NCBI GenBank assembly: GCA_963678675.1
Contig: OY783196.1
Coordinates: 16,300,138-16,364,137, forward strand
DNA from: Xiphydria camelus
Lineage: Eukaryota > Arthropoda > Insecta > Hymenoptera > Xiphydriidae
Length of the DNA: 64,000 nt
Direction: 5' to 3'
The notes below the pieces were generated by a model that saw nothing but the letters and a program-made list of their open reading frames with translations, was not told where the DNA came from and searched no databases. Of this stretch, positions 21,734-33,384 are shown piece by piece. How positions within the stretch are numbered: the first letter of the stretch is position 1; each line of letters begins with the position of its first letter. A program made the position numbers and the translations under genes.

Positions 21734-23128
21734 TTACTGGGGGAGAGACTGATTATAAATTTTTACCGTTTTCTGGAGAAATGAAAAATTCTTTACTTTA
21801 CTTGACCTTTTGAGCTTCAATTCATAAAAATTTTTACCAGCAAGGTTTTTTGTGATAGATTCACCCAATTCACGAGCTGAGTCATAGTTAATTTGTTCTT
21901 TGGCCACTATTCCTGACGCTAGTGAAATCAGCTCGGGAGTTTCTCGATGAAAAGGAGAATTATTATTTACCCATTCTAGAAGCTTTGTAACATCATTCCT
22001 ATCTCGCCGCTCTCGAGATTCTCGTAGCTCAATATGTTGTTCCGAATAAATAGCTTTGGTTCCAGAAAACGTTTCTATAGCATCAGAAACTTTTGAATAC
22101 TCGGGCATGGAAGAAACCCATTTGGCTAGAGTACTTTCAGTTAGTCCTCGACCTCGAGTTAACCCGCCTTCTGCTTTTAAAGATCTCATAATTACCTGCT
22201 CTATTGTCATATCAGTCCAAATACCAGAGTAGAATTTATTGTTTGTTCTTCGGATAGTAAAAAAGTTTCGAAAATGTTGATATTCTTGTGGATCCAAGGT
22301 ACCTGATATATTCTTCATCTGCTGGAAATATATATGGGTCGATTTGGCATAGGGTAAATGCCCAGTTGCATGAAAAATTGGTATCATAGAACGAACGCAA
22401 TACAAGTGTAAGTTTAAATCTCCTGACCTCTCTACCCGAATAAACATTTTCGCAAGTTCAACCAACTCCCAATATAGAACCCAGAGTTTAGCAGTCATAC
22501 TCTTCTGACTTTGTGTCAAAAATTGATTTTGAATCTCATTTAAAATATGTTCAACAGATGAATTTTTCAATTCTTCCTCTGTTTTCGAGTACAGTTCTTT
22601 AATTTCATAGCAGATTTCGTCGTCTATATCCCAGTATTTTAACACATTCAAAGAAAGAACTAATTGCGTGAGTAAATGTGCACGTACTGCTCTCGAAAAA
22701 GAATGCCCATTAATCATTGCAGGAATACTGTTTTTTGCGTATATGATATTCCACATTTCTTCAAGCCCACTTCCTGTCATTATATATCCAATTGATCCCA
22801 GAAAAGACATTAACATGTGGAAACCTCCCAAGCGTATGATGAGACATTTAAGGTTGCTATTATCTTCTGCCGCTAACACCATTTCTACAGCCTTGATATA
22901 CAATGGTTGGTCAAAGGTCACGAAGCAAATTTGTTGTCCTTGTTTTTTAGTTTGGCTTGCAGCAAACTGTAATGCCGAATGAATTGTCGTTAAATTGCTG
23001 GGCTCCAAATTTATAAACGGCACGGGTAGTACACAGGTAACTTCGAAGTTACCAGTGACAGCAGCTGACATAAATCCGCTCCAAGATGGCCTACGTTCAA
23101 GTTCACATAAATGGGATGTCATCCACAA
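21734..23128 (-). pseudogene. Middle region of the nuclease/CXC protein (464 codons)
   Basis: A long clean frame. Recognisable conserved-looking stretches: ICFVTFDQPLYIKAVEMV, RLGGFHMLMSFLGSIGYIMT, GSGLEEMWNIIYA and YCVRSMIPIFHATGHLPYAK. I recall similar uncharacterised proteins in many invertebrate genomes but cannot name a domain. Its length without stops suggests inactivation was recent or the region is under constraint. Confidence 0.6.
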
Positions 23129-23146
23129 GCAATTATGTAGTTTTAG

Positions 23147-23380
23147 TTATTTCAGTCTTCCCTCGGGTAAATCAAAAATTACTGATTCGGCATTAATATT
23201 CTTAAGACCCAAAGAATTTTTTCGATAGGGCACAAGTGGAAGGAAGCCGAATTTACTGATATCTCTTGCTTTTGGTATATTCTTTGGCCGAGCTACATTA
23301 CCCGGTAACGAAATTGCACTACTCGGCGATACACACACATGCCGCCCATACAGTGAAATGTGTCGTATCCATCAAGAGTT
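23147..23380 (-). pseudogene. Continuation downstream of the piggyBac insertion
   Basis: Minus frame TLDGYDTFHCMGGMCVSPSS joins exactly to DNADFNI of the 24366-24831 frame when the piggyBac element and one TTAA are removed. This proves the insertion is inside the coding sequence. Confidence 0.75.
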
Positions 23381-23384
23381 TTAA

Positions 23385-24361
23385 CACTAAACATACCGGT
23401 ACTTTACACCTACCTATTCTTACCATGAGGGGTCATTTGACCCCTTATGAAATAAATGTTTATTTTCAGAAAGAAATTCCTAATTTATTAAAGGAAATAA
23501 TTTGCAACATAATTTATGATTTCTAATAAAATAATCAAACACATATTTTTATTTCTGTAAGCAAAATAATCAATTAATTCCTTCTTTTACAGATAGTTGG
23601 TTTCTCCTTCGCACATTTCCCGCAGACAAATCTTTTACACATTATACAAGTTTGAATTGTATTATTGCCTGTGCACAATCTTACTTGACATTTCTTCCAT
23701 GATTGCGAATTATTGTTGGAACTGCTTGGTATTCCTTCTGGTTGGTTTTCTTTTTCTTCTTCGTAAAATTTGTGGTGTTACAGTAAGACAGAAGGCCAAT
23801 TAAATATAACAGAAATTGTCACAATGTAATGGAAACTGTCATGTCACTCCTTGTCGAACTTGATTTATTATACGCTCTGATCTTTGCTCTTTGACTCAAT
23901 ATACGACTGCATTTCTATTTCGTTTAGCTATAGAGAACTAGCAGTATACTGGGAGGGAGCAGTGCTTGTTTCTCCGATAAGAGTCTTGTTTGTTTGTGCG
24001 TTATGTCATATGGACCCGATCCGGCCGTCCAAGTGCTCGCGCCGAAACCAAACACATATATGAGGTTTAGATAAATAGAACCTTCATTTCAGAAGCATAT
24101 TTGAGTTTAGAACTAAGGAGAACTGCCGACAAATACGTAAACTTCGTATGGGGTCAAATGACCCCTCGTGGTACGTAAGGTAGGTAAAGAATTTTTCGCT
24201 ATAAAAAATAAGCTACGAGAAAAAGGGAGAGCGAGAAATTGAATAATCAGATGATATAAGAATTTACAGAAAGTCAAATGAACGAAAGAAATAACAATGA
24301 ATGTACGATTTTAAAGTAAATTTTGAAAGGGGTCATTTGACCCCGCTTGGTACGTTTAGTG
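23385..24361 (-). mobile_element. piggyBac-derived element with TTAA duplication
   Basis: TTAA flanks at 23381-23384 and 24362-24365; ends CACTAAACATACCGG and CACTAAACGTACC inverted. Three copies of the 16-bp palindrome GGGGTCATTTGACCCC (or GGGGTCAAATGACCCC) lie near 23429, 24151 and 24337. The body keeps a transposase C-terminal finger (23574-23780). It interrupts the nuclease/CXC gene. Confidence 0.9.
23574..23780 (-). pseudogene. piggyBac transposase C-terminal cysteine-rich domain
   Basis: Minus translation gives SWKKCQVRLCTGNNTIQTCI, then MCKRFVCGKCAKEKPTIC and a stop at 23574-23576. The C-x-x-x-x-C and CxxC pairs match the ring-like finger ending piggyBac transposases. The catalytic domain is absent. 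Confidence 0.75.
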
Positions 24362-24365
24362 TTAA

Positions 24366-24831
24366 TATTGAAATCGGCGTTATCAAATACGAATTGTTGA
24401 TAGGCATTTTGCGTAAGTTGATACCCACTGCTAGAAACAGCTGAGGCTTCAAATTTGAGAATTTCCTTGTATGATACACAGAATCCCAAAGCCGAAAGAT
24501 AGTCAATTAAGTTTTTCGAACCGTACTTCCGATGCATGTGTACCCCAGTTCCAAACAAAACTGGCGATAGGTAAGATCTTGGCCTTACAGCCGAAATCAA
24601 TGAATTGGCTATTGCTATCTCTTTTTGATTCTTTTCACCAATTAATGTAAATAAAAAGGAAAGCAATGAAGAGGGTATGCCTTGAATTCCGCCTTCTGAA
24701 ATTTCTTCTGCTGTCGGATACTTATCTAGTATGTAATATTTCGACCGGATGTCTTCCTTTAAAATTTTAGCAGCACCCAAGATTATTTTTTCACGTTTTT
24801 CGGAACAGCTTAGTTTTGTGTCAGTAAACAT
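24366..24831 (-). pseudogene. Nuclease/CXC gene segment upstream of the insertion
   Basis: Frame with YLSPVLFGTGVHMHRKYGSK and LSALGFCVSYKEILKFE, ending QFVFDNADFNI at the TTAA. It precedes the block at 23147-23380 in the same protein. Confidence 0.65.
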
Positions 24832-24936
24832 TTCATTAAGAATTTCAGTATTATTACCTTTGAAACAGAAAATTATTGGGTGGAATCGTTTTTCTATGAG
24901 TATTAGTTCTACATCGTAGTGTTCAAGTAACTTTTT

Positions 24937-25634
24937 TTAAATATATTTAGGAGTCCAAAGTTCAATATCATTATCTTCGGCTAGTTCTTGCAGTTTAGAA
25001 AGTATATCAGTCATAGTAAATTGGCATATACTTTCTTTGGCGTCATCAATGTATGCACATAATTTTTTAAATAAATTTATGTTTTTTGTATCCAGCGGGC
25101 GCCCTTTATCTAGCGTACGTTTATGGATAAACGTACCAAAACAATTTTGGTGATAACGAGCCTCTGCGGCAACAAGGTCTATTTCGGTTTCAATTCGATG
25201 GCGCACTTGTTGTCCCCATTCATCATGTCTCTGTATACAGTGCTTTAAAATCGTGTCCTTTTAATGGATAAGGTACTCACAATACAAACTTTTTGCATAC
25301 TCTTTTTTCGGATACTCACATTTGTGGCACAAAACAGACAATCAGTTTTAAAGTTAATTTTTTCAGTTACGGATCGTCTTACCGACGTAGAAGGTAGATT
25401 TGATTCATCCTGGGGATTGCTTTTTGCATTCATACCAGCTTTAATACTTGTAGATCTTGTGTAATCTCGTCTACATTTTTCATGCAATACAATCAAATTT
25501 ATATTTTGGAAAACAGCCCACTTTCCATCATCTCTAACTTGACTTGCTTTTATTAATGTATCGATCCCTTTTTTATAAACGTTTACTGTTTTTGATAGAC
25601 TTAAAGATTGGCCACAAATAGTACACAGATCCAT
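24937..25634 (-). pseudogene. N-terminal zinc-finger region of the nuclease/CXC gene
   Basis: Starts MDLCTICGQSLSLSKTV, then LIVLHEKCRRDYTRS, a C-x2-C...H-x3-C finger, and a second pair TDCLFCATNV. After a shift near 25245 comes RHRIETEIDLVAAEARYHQN. The copy at 39645-40160 has the same order (CFICGKSLSVGDTV, VTIHIDCRKDYTRK, HDLAAAEARYH), which confirms both the start and the family. Confidence 0.75.
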
Positions 25635-25795
25635 TTCGAGCTCTGTAACGTAAAAGAAGATTGCTTTGAATGAGATAATACTTGAAATTTAATATCGGTT
25701 TTAATAGCTCCATTAATTGGCCGATGTAGTTGTATAGTAAGCCACTCAAAACAACATAACCCCAAAAAGCACCGAGCCTCAAAAATTAATATTAA

Positions 25796-25880
25796 CACGT
25801 TAACTGCCACGGATGGTTCACGTGGCTCGAATGAATATGTCACTTGTGAATCACGCATGATTCACATGGCAGTTAACGTG
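25796..25880. mobile_element. 85-bp piggyBac-type MITE
   Basis: TTAA at 25792-25795 and 25881-25884 bracket inverted ends CACGTTAACTGCCA. TTAA targets are typical of piggyBac. Among the shortest elements here. Confidence 0.85.
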
Positions 25881-25884
25881 TTAA

Positions 25885-26355
25885 ATCGTAATACTACTTT
25901 ATAATTAAGTACTTACTTACCAGGATATATCTTTAAAAAAACGATACATCAGCTTCTAGTCGTTGCGGAAACCAAAAACGACACACAAGTAAAAACAAAG
26001 CAAGTAACGGGTAACACCACTCGCCCACAACTTAGTCTCTTGCAGTTCACATGTTATCCATTACTAAAACAATACAGTCTTTTCAAAGGTATAAAGGTGA
26101 ATATTTATGCCGCACTGAGTCCGCTGATTATTAGGGAGATGAGCTCTCATTAAGAAAAATGACGTGATGTGCACTCGTGGATCTCTCGTCCCTCTCTGCC
26201 CCGATATTCGGGCCAAGAGACACTCCCTCTGCCTAGTTCGTTTCCTTATGAGTCGCTCAGTATTATCGCAATGTTTATGTGCCCAACCCTCGGCATCGAT
26301 ATGGCATCAATACGAGAATGCTAAAGGGTGCTCTTGCAACTCGAGCTCGAGTATG
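25885..26355. other. No recognised gene
   Basis: Unique-looking sequence between two TTAA/TA elements; nothing identified. Confidence 0.5.
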
Positions 26356-27244
26356 TAGTCCAGTAAAATTTCCGTTTAAATCGAAAATTGTGACGTAATG
26401 GTGAAAACTTGACAAAAGCTTGACTTGACTTGACTTGATTGATGTTATTAATAGAGGGAACATGTTAAAAGAAGTATCACCCCCGGCGACGGCTGTAAAA
26501 AATTTATTTATTGTTGAAAAATCGGTTCTTCGCTGATATTTTGAAAAATACGTGACTTATTGAAAAATAGTTTGGACAAAAGTTGTAGATCATGAAATTA
26601 TCTATAAAAAAGGTTATTACATTTTTACTCTATCTTCAACCCCTAAGAAACTAGGACCTCCAGATGAGTTGGAATTTTCAAATATTCATTACAAATGCAA
26701 AAGTTAACATTCTTACAATTTTTCTTTCTACAACTTGTCTAGAAAAATGTCATCTTTTTTCCTAGCGAAACCGAATTTTTTTTTTCAGTGCTGTTTAACA
26801 CTAATTGATGTTTAAAGTTGTCAATTTCTCAATTCACATCGAAATGTACAATAAAAAAATTTTTTAATTATACCATCGTTTATTTCGGATTCTTTCTGAA
26901 AGAAAAGATAGATAGCAATTGAACGTATCTTGCCTGGTTTGTAAGATATGCTCAATTGAAAAGGAGGGAGATTTATGCGATGAGCACCACTAGCTTGAGA
27001 CAGACATATAGTGTCGCACCGTTCTCACTCTCGTCGCCCTGACGTTTGTGTGCGCGCGCTGCTGCAGTTGCTGCGAGTGTCAGTGAGACAGAGAGTTGCT
27101 CTAAGCGTTTTGGAGTAACTTATGCTCCCTTGCAGGATAGACGAAAATCGGAAGGCCGTTTTCGTAGCATCGCGACCATGAATACCTCGCAGAGCTAGTA
27201 GCCAAGGCAATATGCATTATCTTATTTCCATTATCTTTTTTCCA

Positions 27245-27965
27245 GTGCCTCCTAGGTAAAATGTAGTTTTATAAAAATTGTAGAGGATACGATTCTCTAC
27301 AAGTTTTGTTTAACATTTTTTTCTCTCAAACAAATAATTTCAGAGTTACGCTTAACTAAACTAGAGCACTTTTCCTACAGTTGCATTACGTACCCTTTTA
27401 AATCCGATTCTTTGGCATTATCTTCTTTCCATCGCCTCCTAGGTAAGAGGTAGTTACATAAAAATTATAGAGGAGACAATTCTCTACAAGTTTTGGTTAA
27501 CATTTTTTTCTTTCAAATAAATAATTTTAGAGTTACGCTTAAGTAAACTAGAGCACTTTTCTTACAGTTGCATTACGTATCCTTTTCAATCCGATTCTTT
27601 GGCATTATCTTTCCATCGCCTTCTAGGTAAGAGGTAGTTACATAAAAATTATAGAGGAGACAATTCTCAACAAGTTTTGTTTAACATTTTTTTCTTTCAA
27701 AAAAATTATTTCAGAGTTACGCTTAAGTAAACTAGAGCACTTTTCTTACAGTTGCATTCACCTACCCTTTTCAATCCGATTCTTTGGTATTATCTTCTTT
27801 TCATCGCCTCCTAAGTAAGAGGTAGTTACATAAAAATTATAGAGCAGACAATTCTCTACAAGTTTGTTTAATATTGTTTTCTCTCAAACAAATAATTTCA
27901 GAGTTACGCTTAAGTAAACCGGAGCACTTTTCTTACAGTTGCATTCACGTACCCTTTTCACTCTC
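27245..27965 (+). repeat. 185-bp tandem repeats, left arm (4 units)
   Basis: CAGTTGCATT recurs at 27378, 27565, 27749 and 27936 (spacing 184-187). Each unit also has TTTCAGAGTTACGCTTAA, CGATTCTTTGG and AAGAGGTAGTTACATAAAAA. Confidence 0.93.
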
Positions 27966-28516
27966 AACTTCGCTAATTACTGATTCATTATGTTTTCATA
28001 ATCAATTGTACTCGTTTCCACACCACCATGAGGTAGAGTAAACGGCGCGTTTTTTTTTTTATCGTAGTTTCCCCAGTAGGCCTATTCCACAACTGTGTCG
28101 TTCTAGTGTGCAGTTTTCGAAACTAGTTCGTATTGTTTTGTTCAGTTTTAATTCTGAATAAAATAATTGCAAAGCGTGAAATTTGAACATTAGACATTTC
28201 AAGCAGAAATTATGTATTTTTATTTAAAGCATAGAGAAATCCATAATTCGACAGCGTGAAATGTTGGAATATTACTGTATTTATGGTAGTTAGGAACAAA
28301 ACAAGAAAAAGAATTTTATATTCGGAAGCAAACCACCAATTTCATTGGTAGTATAACGCTCCAGCTTGTGTTCTGTTATGGAAATATTTAAAATGAAGAA
28401 TAAAAAATTATTTGGACTTCTCCAATCGAAGTGGATCGACATGGATTACTCATCCGACATCGGAATATTTCTGGAAGAACTACTGGAATATTATTTGTTT
28501 TAGATGCATAACATTA

Positions 28517-29247
28517 TTAGTACTCAAAATCGACTTCCATAAAGTGAACATCGTCATCACTTCCATGTCCACCAGTTTCAGCAAACATTTCTACATCTTC
28601 CAAATTTGGTTGCATTTCTTCATCTTCTGAATCTGTGTCTTCAGAATCATCCAGCGTGAAATTTTTACAGGTTTGACCGTTCCAATTCTTACAAACATGA
28701 GTGCAATGGAGGCCACTTCTCTTACAACGACATCTACTTGTGGCACAGTCACCTTTACAACCGTAAAAGATCTGAAAATGAGAAAACATTCAATTAAAAT
28801 TTTCATGAAAAAGGGTGGAAAATTATTGGATAATCTTTGTTGCACTACTTTTCTTTGATAACATGAAGATAAATGTAGGAAGAAAAATTATTTATATCTT
28901 TTTGTAGGAGCCACAAAAATTAATTACCTTTTTGAGCAACTCTTTCGGAGCTAATTCTGCGCGTTGAATCACTGGAAGGAGCATTATGGTGGTTCTCCTC
29001 CATCCCCAATCCTCAGCGTTTAATTCTCGTCCTTGCTATGTTTGAACTTGGTAATACACCCTCTTGGTATGTTCATGAAGTGCAGATGGAGTTGGTGGTA
29101 ATGAGAAGCTAGTGACATTTTCTTCTTGGCGGTGGTAACAAGTGATACAAAAAGCTTATATCGCATTTCATTAATAGGTTCCTTGTCGCGATCACATTTG
29201 TTGAATACAAGTGCTGGATAATAAAAAGGGAAGAGAAGTATGTTCAA
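28517..29247 (-). pseudogene. CXC-domain C-terminal exons, left arm
   Basis: Mirror of 29317-30014. The last exon (28517-28771) encodes GCKGDCATSRCRCKRSGLHC, the acidic tail and the end EVDFEY. A 156-bp intron with GT/AG borders separates it from the exon up to 29247. The two arms differ by a few bases in the exon, e.g. KNWNGQTC here versus KNCNSQTC on the right. An in-frame TAG breaks the upstream exon. Confidence 0.75.
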
Positions 29248-30014
29248 AATACTAGAAAAAAATCCAGCTCTGCAGAAATCTGTATCTATTTATATCCCAT
29301 CGCTGAGGAAGTTATATAGCACTTATATTCAACAAATGATCGCGACAAGGAACCTATTAATGAAATGCGATATAAGCTTTTTGTATCACTTGTTACCACC
29401 GCCAAGAAGAAAATGTCACTGGCTTCTCATTACCACCAACTCCATCTGCACTTCATGAACATACCAAGAGGGTGTTTTACCAAGTTCAAACATAGCAAGG
29501 ACGAGAATTAAACGCTGAGGATTGGGGATGGAGGAGAACCACCATAATGCTCCTTCCAGTGATTCAACGTGCAGAATTAGCTCCGAAAGAGTTGCTCAAA
29601 AAGGTAATTAATTTGTGAGGCTCCTACAAAAAGATATAAATAATTTTTTTCCCTACATTTATCTTCATGTTATCAAAGAAAAGTAGTGCAACAAAGATTA
29701 TCCAATAATTTTCCACCCTTTTTCATGAAAATTTTAATTGAATGTTTTCTCATTTTCAGATCTTGTATGGTTGTAAAGGTGACTGTGCCACAAGTAGATG
29801 TCGTTGTAAGAGAAGTGGCCTCCATTGCACTCATGTTTGTAAGAATTGCAACAGTCAAACCTGTAAAAATTTCACGCTGGATGATTCTGAAGACACAGAT
29901 TCAGAAGATGAAGAAATGCAACCGAATTTGGAAGATGTAGAAATGTTTGCTGAAACTGGTGGACATGGAAGTGATGACGATGTTCACTTTATGGAAGTCG
30001 ATTTTGAGTACTAA
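29240..30014 (+). pseudogene. CXC-domain C-terminal exons, right arm
   Basis: Coding begins in the palindrome centre (LEKNPALQKSVSIY) and reads KKMSLAS, then ALHEHTKRVFYQVQT, a TAG where the relative at 20351 has W, ELNAEDWGWRRTTIMLLPVI and ELAPKELLKK. Donor GT at 29604-29605, acceptor AG at 29758-29759. Splicing restores frame into ILYGCKGDCATSRCRCKRSG, the CXC domain, and an acidic tail to 30014. The homologous region of the 20351-25634 copy has no intron here. Confidence 0.75.
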
Positions 30015-30559
30015 TAATGTTATGCATCTAAAACAAATAATATTCCAGTAGTTCTTCCAGAAATATTCCGATGTCGGATGAGTAATCCATGTCGATCCAC
30101 TTCGATTGGAGAAGTCCAAATAATTTTTTATTCTTCATTTTAAATATTTCCATAACAGAACACAAGCTGGAGCGTTATACTACCAATGAAATTGGTGGTT
30201 TGCTTCCGAATGTAAAATTCTTTTTCTTGTTTTGTTCCTAACTACCATAAATACAGTAATATTCCAACATTTAACGCTGTCGAATTATGGATTTCTCTAT
30301 GCTTTAAATAAAAATACATAATTTCTGCTTGAAATATCTAATGTTCAAATTTCACGCTTTGCAATTATTTCATTCAGAATTAAAACTGAACAAAACAATA
30401 CGAACTAGTTTCGAAAACTGCACACTAGAACGACACAGTTGTGGAATAGGCCTACTGGGGAAACTACGATAAAAAAAAACGTGCCGTTTACTCTACCTCA
30501 TGGTGGTGTGAAAACGAGTACAATTGATTATGAAAACATAATGAATCAGTAATTAGCGA

Positions 30560-31665
30560 AGTTGAGAGTGAAAAGGGTACGTGAATGCAATTGTAAGAAA
30601 AACGCTCTGGTTTACTTAGGCGCAACTCTGAAATTATTTGTTTCAGAAAAAAATTGCCAAACAAAACTTGTAGAGAATTATCTCCTCTATAATTTTTATG
30701 TAACTACCTCTTACCGAGGAGGTGCTGGAAAGAAGATAATGCCAAAGAATCGGATTGAAAAGGGTACGTGAATGCAACTGTAAGAAAAGTGCTCCAGTTG
30801 ACTTAAGCGTAACTCTGAAATTATTTGTTTGAGAGAAAAAAATATTAAATAAACTTGTAGAGAATTGTCTCCTGTATAATTTTTATGTAACTACCTCTTA
30901 CTTAGGAGGCGATGAAAAGAAGATAATGCCAAAGAAGCGGATTGAAAAGGGTACGTGAATGCAACTGTAAGAAAAGCGCTCCAGTTTACTTAAGCGTAAC
31001 TTTGACATTATTTGTTTGAGAGAAAAAATGTTAAACAAAACTTGTAGAGAATTGTCTTCTCTATAATTTTCATGTAACTACCTCTTACCTAGGAGGCAAT
31101 GGAAAGAAGATAATGCCAAAGAATTGGATTGAAAAGGGTACGTAATGCAACTGTAAGAAAAGTGCTCTAGGTTACTTAAGCGTAACTCTGAAATTATTTG
31201 TTTAAGAGAAAAAATTTTAAACAAAACTTGTAGAGAATTGTCTCCTCTATAATGTTTATATAACTACCTCTTACCTAGGAGACGATGGAAAGAAGATAAT
31301 GCCAAAGAATCGGATTGAAAAGGGTACGTGAATGCAACTGTAAGAAAAGTGCTCCAGTTGACTTAAGAGTAACTCTGAAATTATTTGTTTGAGAGAAAAA
31401 AATGTGAAGCAAAACTTGTAGAGAATTGTCTCCTCTATAATTTTTATGTAACTACCTCTTACCTAGGAGGCGATGGAAAGAAGATAATGCCAAAGAATCG
31501 GATTGAAAAGGGTACGTAATGCAACTGTAGGAAAAGTGCTCTAGTTTAGTTAAGCGTAACTCTGAAATTATTTGTTTGAGAGAAAAAAATGTTAAACAAA
31601 ACTTGTAGAGAATCGTATCCTCTATAATTTTTATAAAACTACATTTTACCTAGGAGGCGCTGGAA
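30560..31665 (-). repeat. 185-bp tandem repeats, right arm (6 units)
   Basis: The GCAACTG landmark (or GCAATTG) recurs at 30587, 30774, 30961, 31147, 31334 and 31521 (spacing 186-187). Same unit as 27245-27965, opposite strand. Confidence 0.93.
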
Positions 31666-32654
31666 AGAAGATAATGGAAATAAGATAATGCATATTGCCT
31701 TGGCTACTAGCTCTGCGAGGTATTCATGGTCGCGATGCTACGAAAACGGCCTTCCGATTTTCGTCTATCCTGCAAGGGAGCATAAGTTACTCCAAAACGC
31801 TTAGAGCAACCCTCTGTCTCACTGACACTCGCAGCAACTGCAGCAGCGCGCGCACACAAACGTCAGGGCGACGAGAGTGAGAACGGTGCGACACTATATG
31901 TCTGTCTCAAGCTAGTGGTGCTCATCGCATAAATCTCCCTCCTTTTCAATTGAGCATATCTTACAAACCAGGCAAGATACGTTCAATTGCTATCTATCTT
32001 TTCTTTCAGAAAGAATCCGAAATAAACGATGGTATAATTAAAAAATTTTTTATTGTACATTTCGATGTGAATTGAGAAATTGACAACTTTAAACATCAAT
32101 TAGTGTTAAACAACACTGAAAAAAAAAATTCGGTTTCGCTAGGAAAAAAGATGACATTTTTCTAGGCAAGTTATAGAAAGAAAAATTGTAAAAATTTTAA
32201 CTTTTGCATTTGTTATGAATATTTGAAAATTCCTACTCATCTGGAGGTCCTAGTTTCTTAGTGGTTAAAGATATAGTAAAAATGTAATAATCTTTTTTGT
32301 ACATAATTTCATTATCTACAACTTTTGTCTAAGCTATTTTTCAATAAGTCACGTATTTTTCAAAATATCAGCGAAGAACCGATTTTTCAACAATAAATAA
32401 ATTTTTTACAGCCGTCGCCGGGGGGTGATACTTCTTTTAACATGTTCCCTCTGTTAATAACATCAAAACATAGCTTTTGTCAAGTTTTCACCATTACGTC
32501 ACAATTTTCGATTTAAACGGAAATTTTACTGGACTATATAATGGGACTTATGGTGGGAATGTTTACGTGGCGAACTATCGACATCGACCATGCATCGAAT
32601 ATCGTCCTAATATTTATCCGTCTCCACTTGCATTTAGCCGCCTAGCATACGCCT

Positions 32655-32790
32655 ATTAAGGCGCGGATCCACCAAAGCAACATAGTGCAACTTTTCTGTT
32701 GCACTGTGTTGCTGTATGTTTCTGTATGTTGCAAAATGTAGAAACATACTGCATCATACAGCAACATTTCGTCTCCACCGAGGCAACAGA
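32655..32790. mobile_element. GTTGC-motif element end, fragment
   Basis: Starts GCGCGGATCCACCAAAGC and is crowded with GTTGC/GCAAC pentamers. The same terminus appears at 63679 and, inverted, at 34955. The remainder to about 33180 is GC-richer and unassigned. Confidence 0.7.
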
Positions 32791-33384
32791 AGAGGCGGTT
32801 TGTCCTGGCTTAAGATCCTTTGCGTAGTGTGTGGGAGGTCTACTGCGCCAAACATTCGGTATTCGACCGCTTTTGGCAAAAATGGAATTTTGCTGCCATC
32901 TATTATAATAACGTTTAAATAAACAGTTTTTCTTCTCTCCTGTGCAATTTTTTAAAACGGAGTTAGGCACTTTTCTCATTGGGGCGACGCATAGTTCATT
33001 TCGTTGCTCGTCCCGTGCCCTCCCGCGAGGCTCTCGCAGCCCGAGAAGGGACCCAGGCGCCTTGCACTTATATTGCACTATTAACCCGTCAGCACTCGTG
33101 CTCTCGTCCCACCGTTCTTTACTCGCGTGATGAGAGATTCTTTCACGGCTGCACGCGCAACGTATTTGACGCGTAAATCTCAGTTAGCGTAAATCTCTAA
33201 TTGATCATTTAACATATACACACACGAATCTCGAGTTAGTACGATAAATTATTAGGCTTATCAAATCCAAAAACAAAAACTCTTTATTTTTAATGACAAG
33301 AAATTCATTGAACTCAAAACTGTCGTATGGTTCACATCAATCTTGATATCAGTCATGTAAATAATATTTTTATGGAATGATATT

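Larger units (their letters stand above)
20351..25634 (-). pseudogene. FEN1-like nuclease / CXC-domain gene, near full length, broken
   Basis: Consecutive minus-strand frames form one protein of roughly 1300 residues. Order: N-terminal C2-HC type finger (25245-25634), second conserved block (24937-25206), 24366-24831, [piggyBac insertion], 23147-23380, a long helical middle (21734-23128), FEN1/XPG-like nuclease (21054-21656), HAISGCDTTS block (20641-21060) and C-terminal cysteine-rich CXC domain (20351-20644). Breaks: an insertion at a TTAA and frameshifts near 25245, 24900, 23140, 21740, 21060 and 20642. No intron is needed. Relatives at 28517-30014 and 39645-40160 show that the family is repeated. 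Name and function are unknown to me; nuclease plus DNA-binding CXC suggests a mobile-element enzyme (inference). Confidence 0.75.
26358..32534. mobile_element. 6.2-kb palindromic element carrying CXC exons
   Basis: Arms 26358-29215 and 29317-32534 are inverted copies. Ends GTCCAGTAAAATTTCCG are flanked by TA (26356-26357, 32535-32536). From the outside in, each arm has AT-rich sequence, the block shared with 19122-19350, a 185-bp tandem array (four units left, six right), unique sequence, the final CXC exon, a 156-bp intron and the previous exon. The roughly 100-bp centre is coding on the plus strand. Arm length differs chiefly through array copy number. Precise ends with TA suggest transposition as a unit (inference). 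Confidence 0.8.

Noticed and set aside
27245..31665. Regular repeats that might suggest a CRISPR-like array
   Set aside because: Units are contiguous 185-bp tandem repeats without unique spacers, in a eukaryotic palindrome.
26358..32534. Palindrome as a pure assembly artefact
   Set aside because: The arms differ in repeat number and at scattered bases, including codon changes in the exon, and end at TA. An artefact would give identical arms. Long reads would still settle it.
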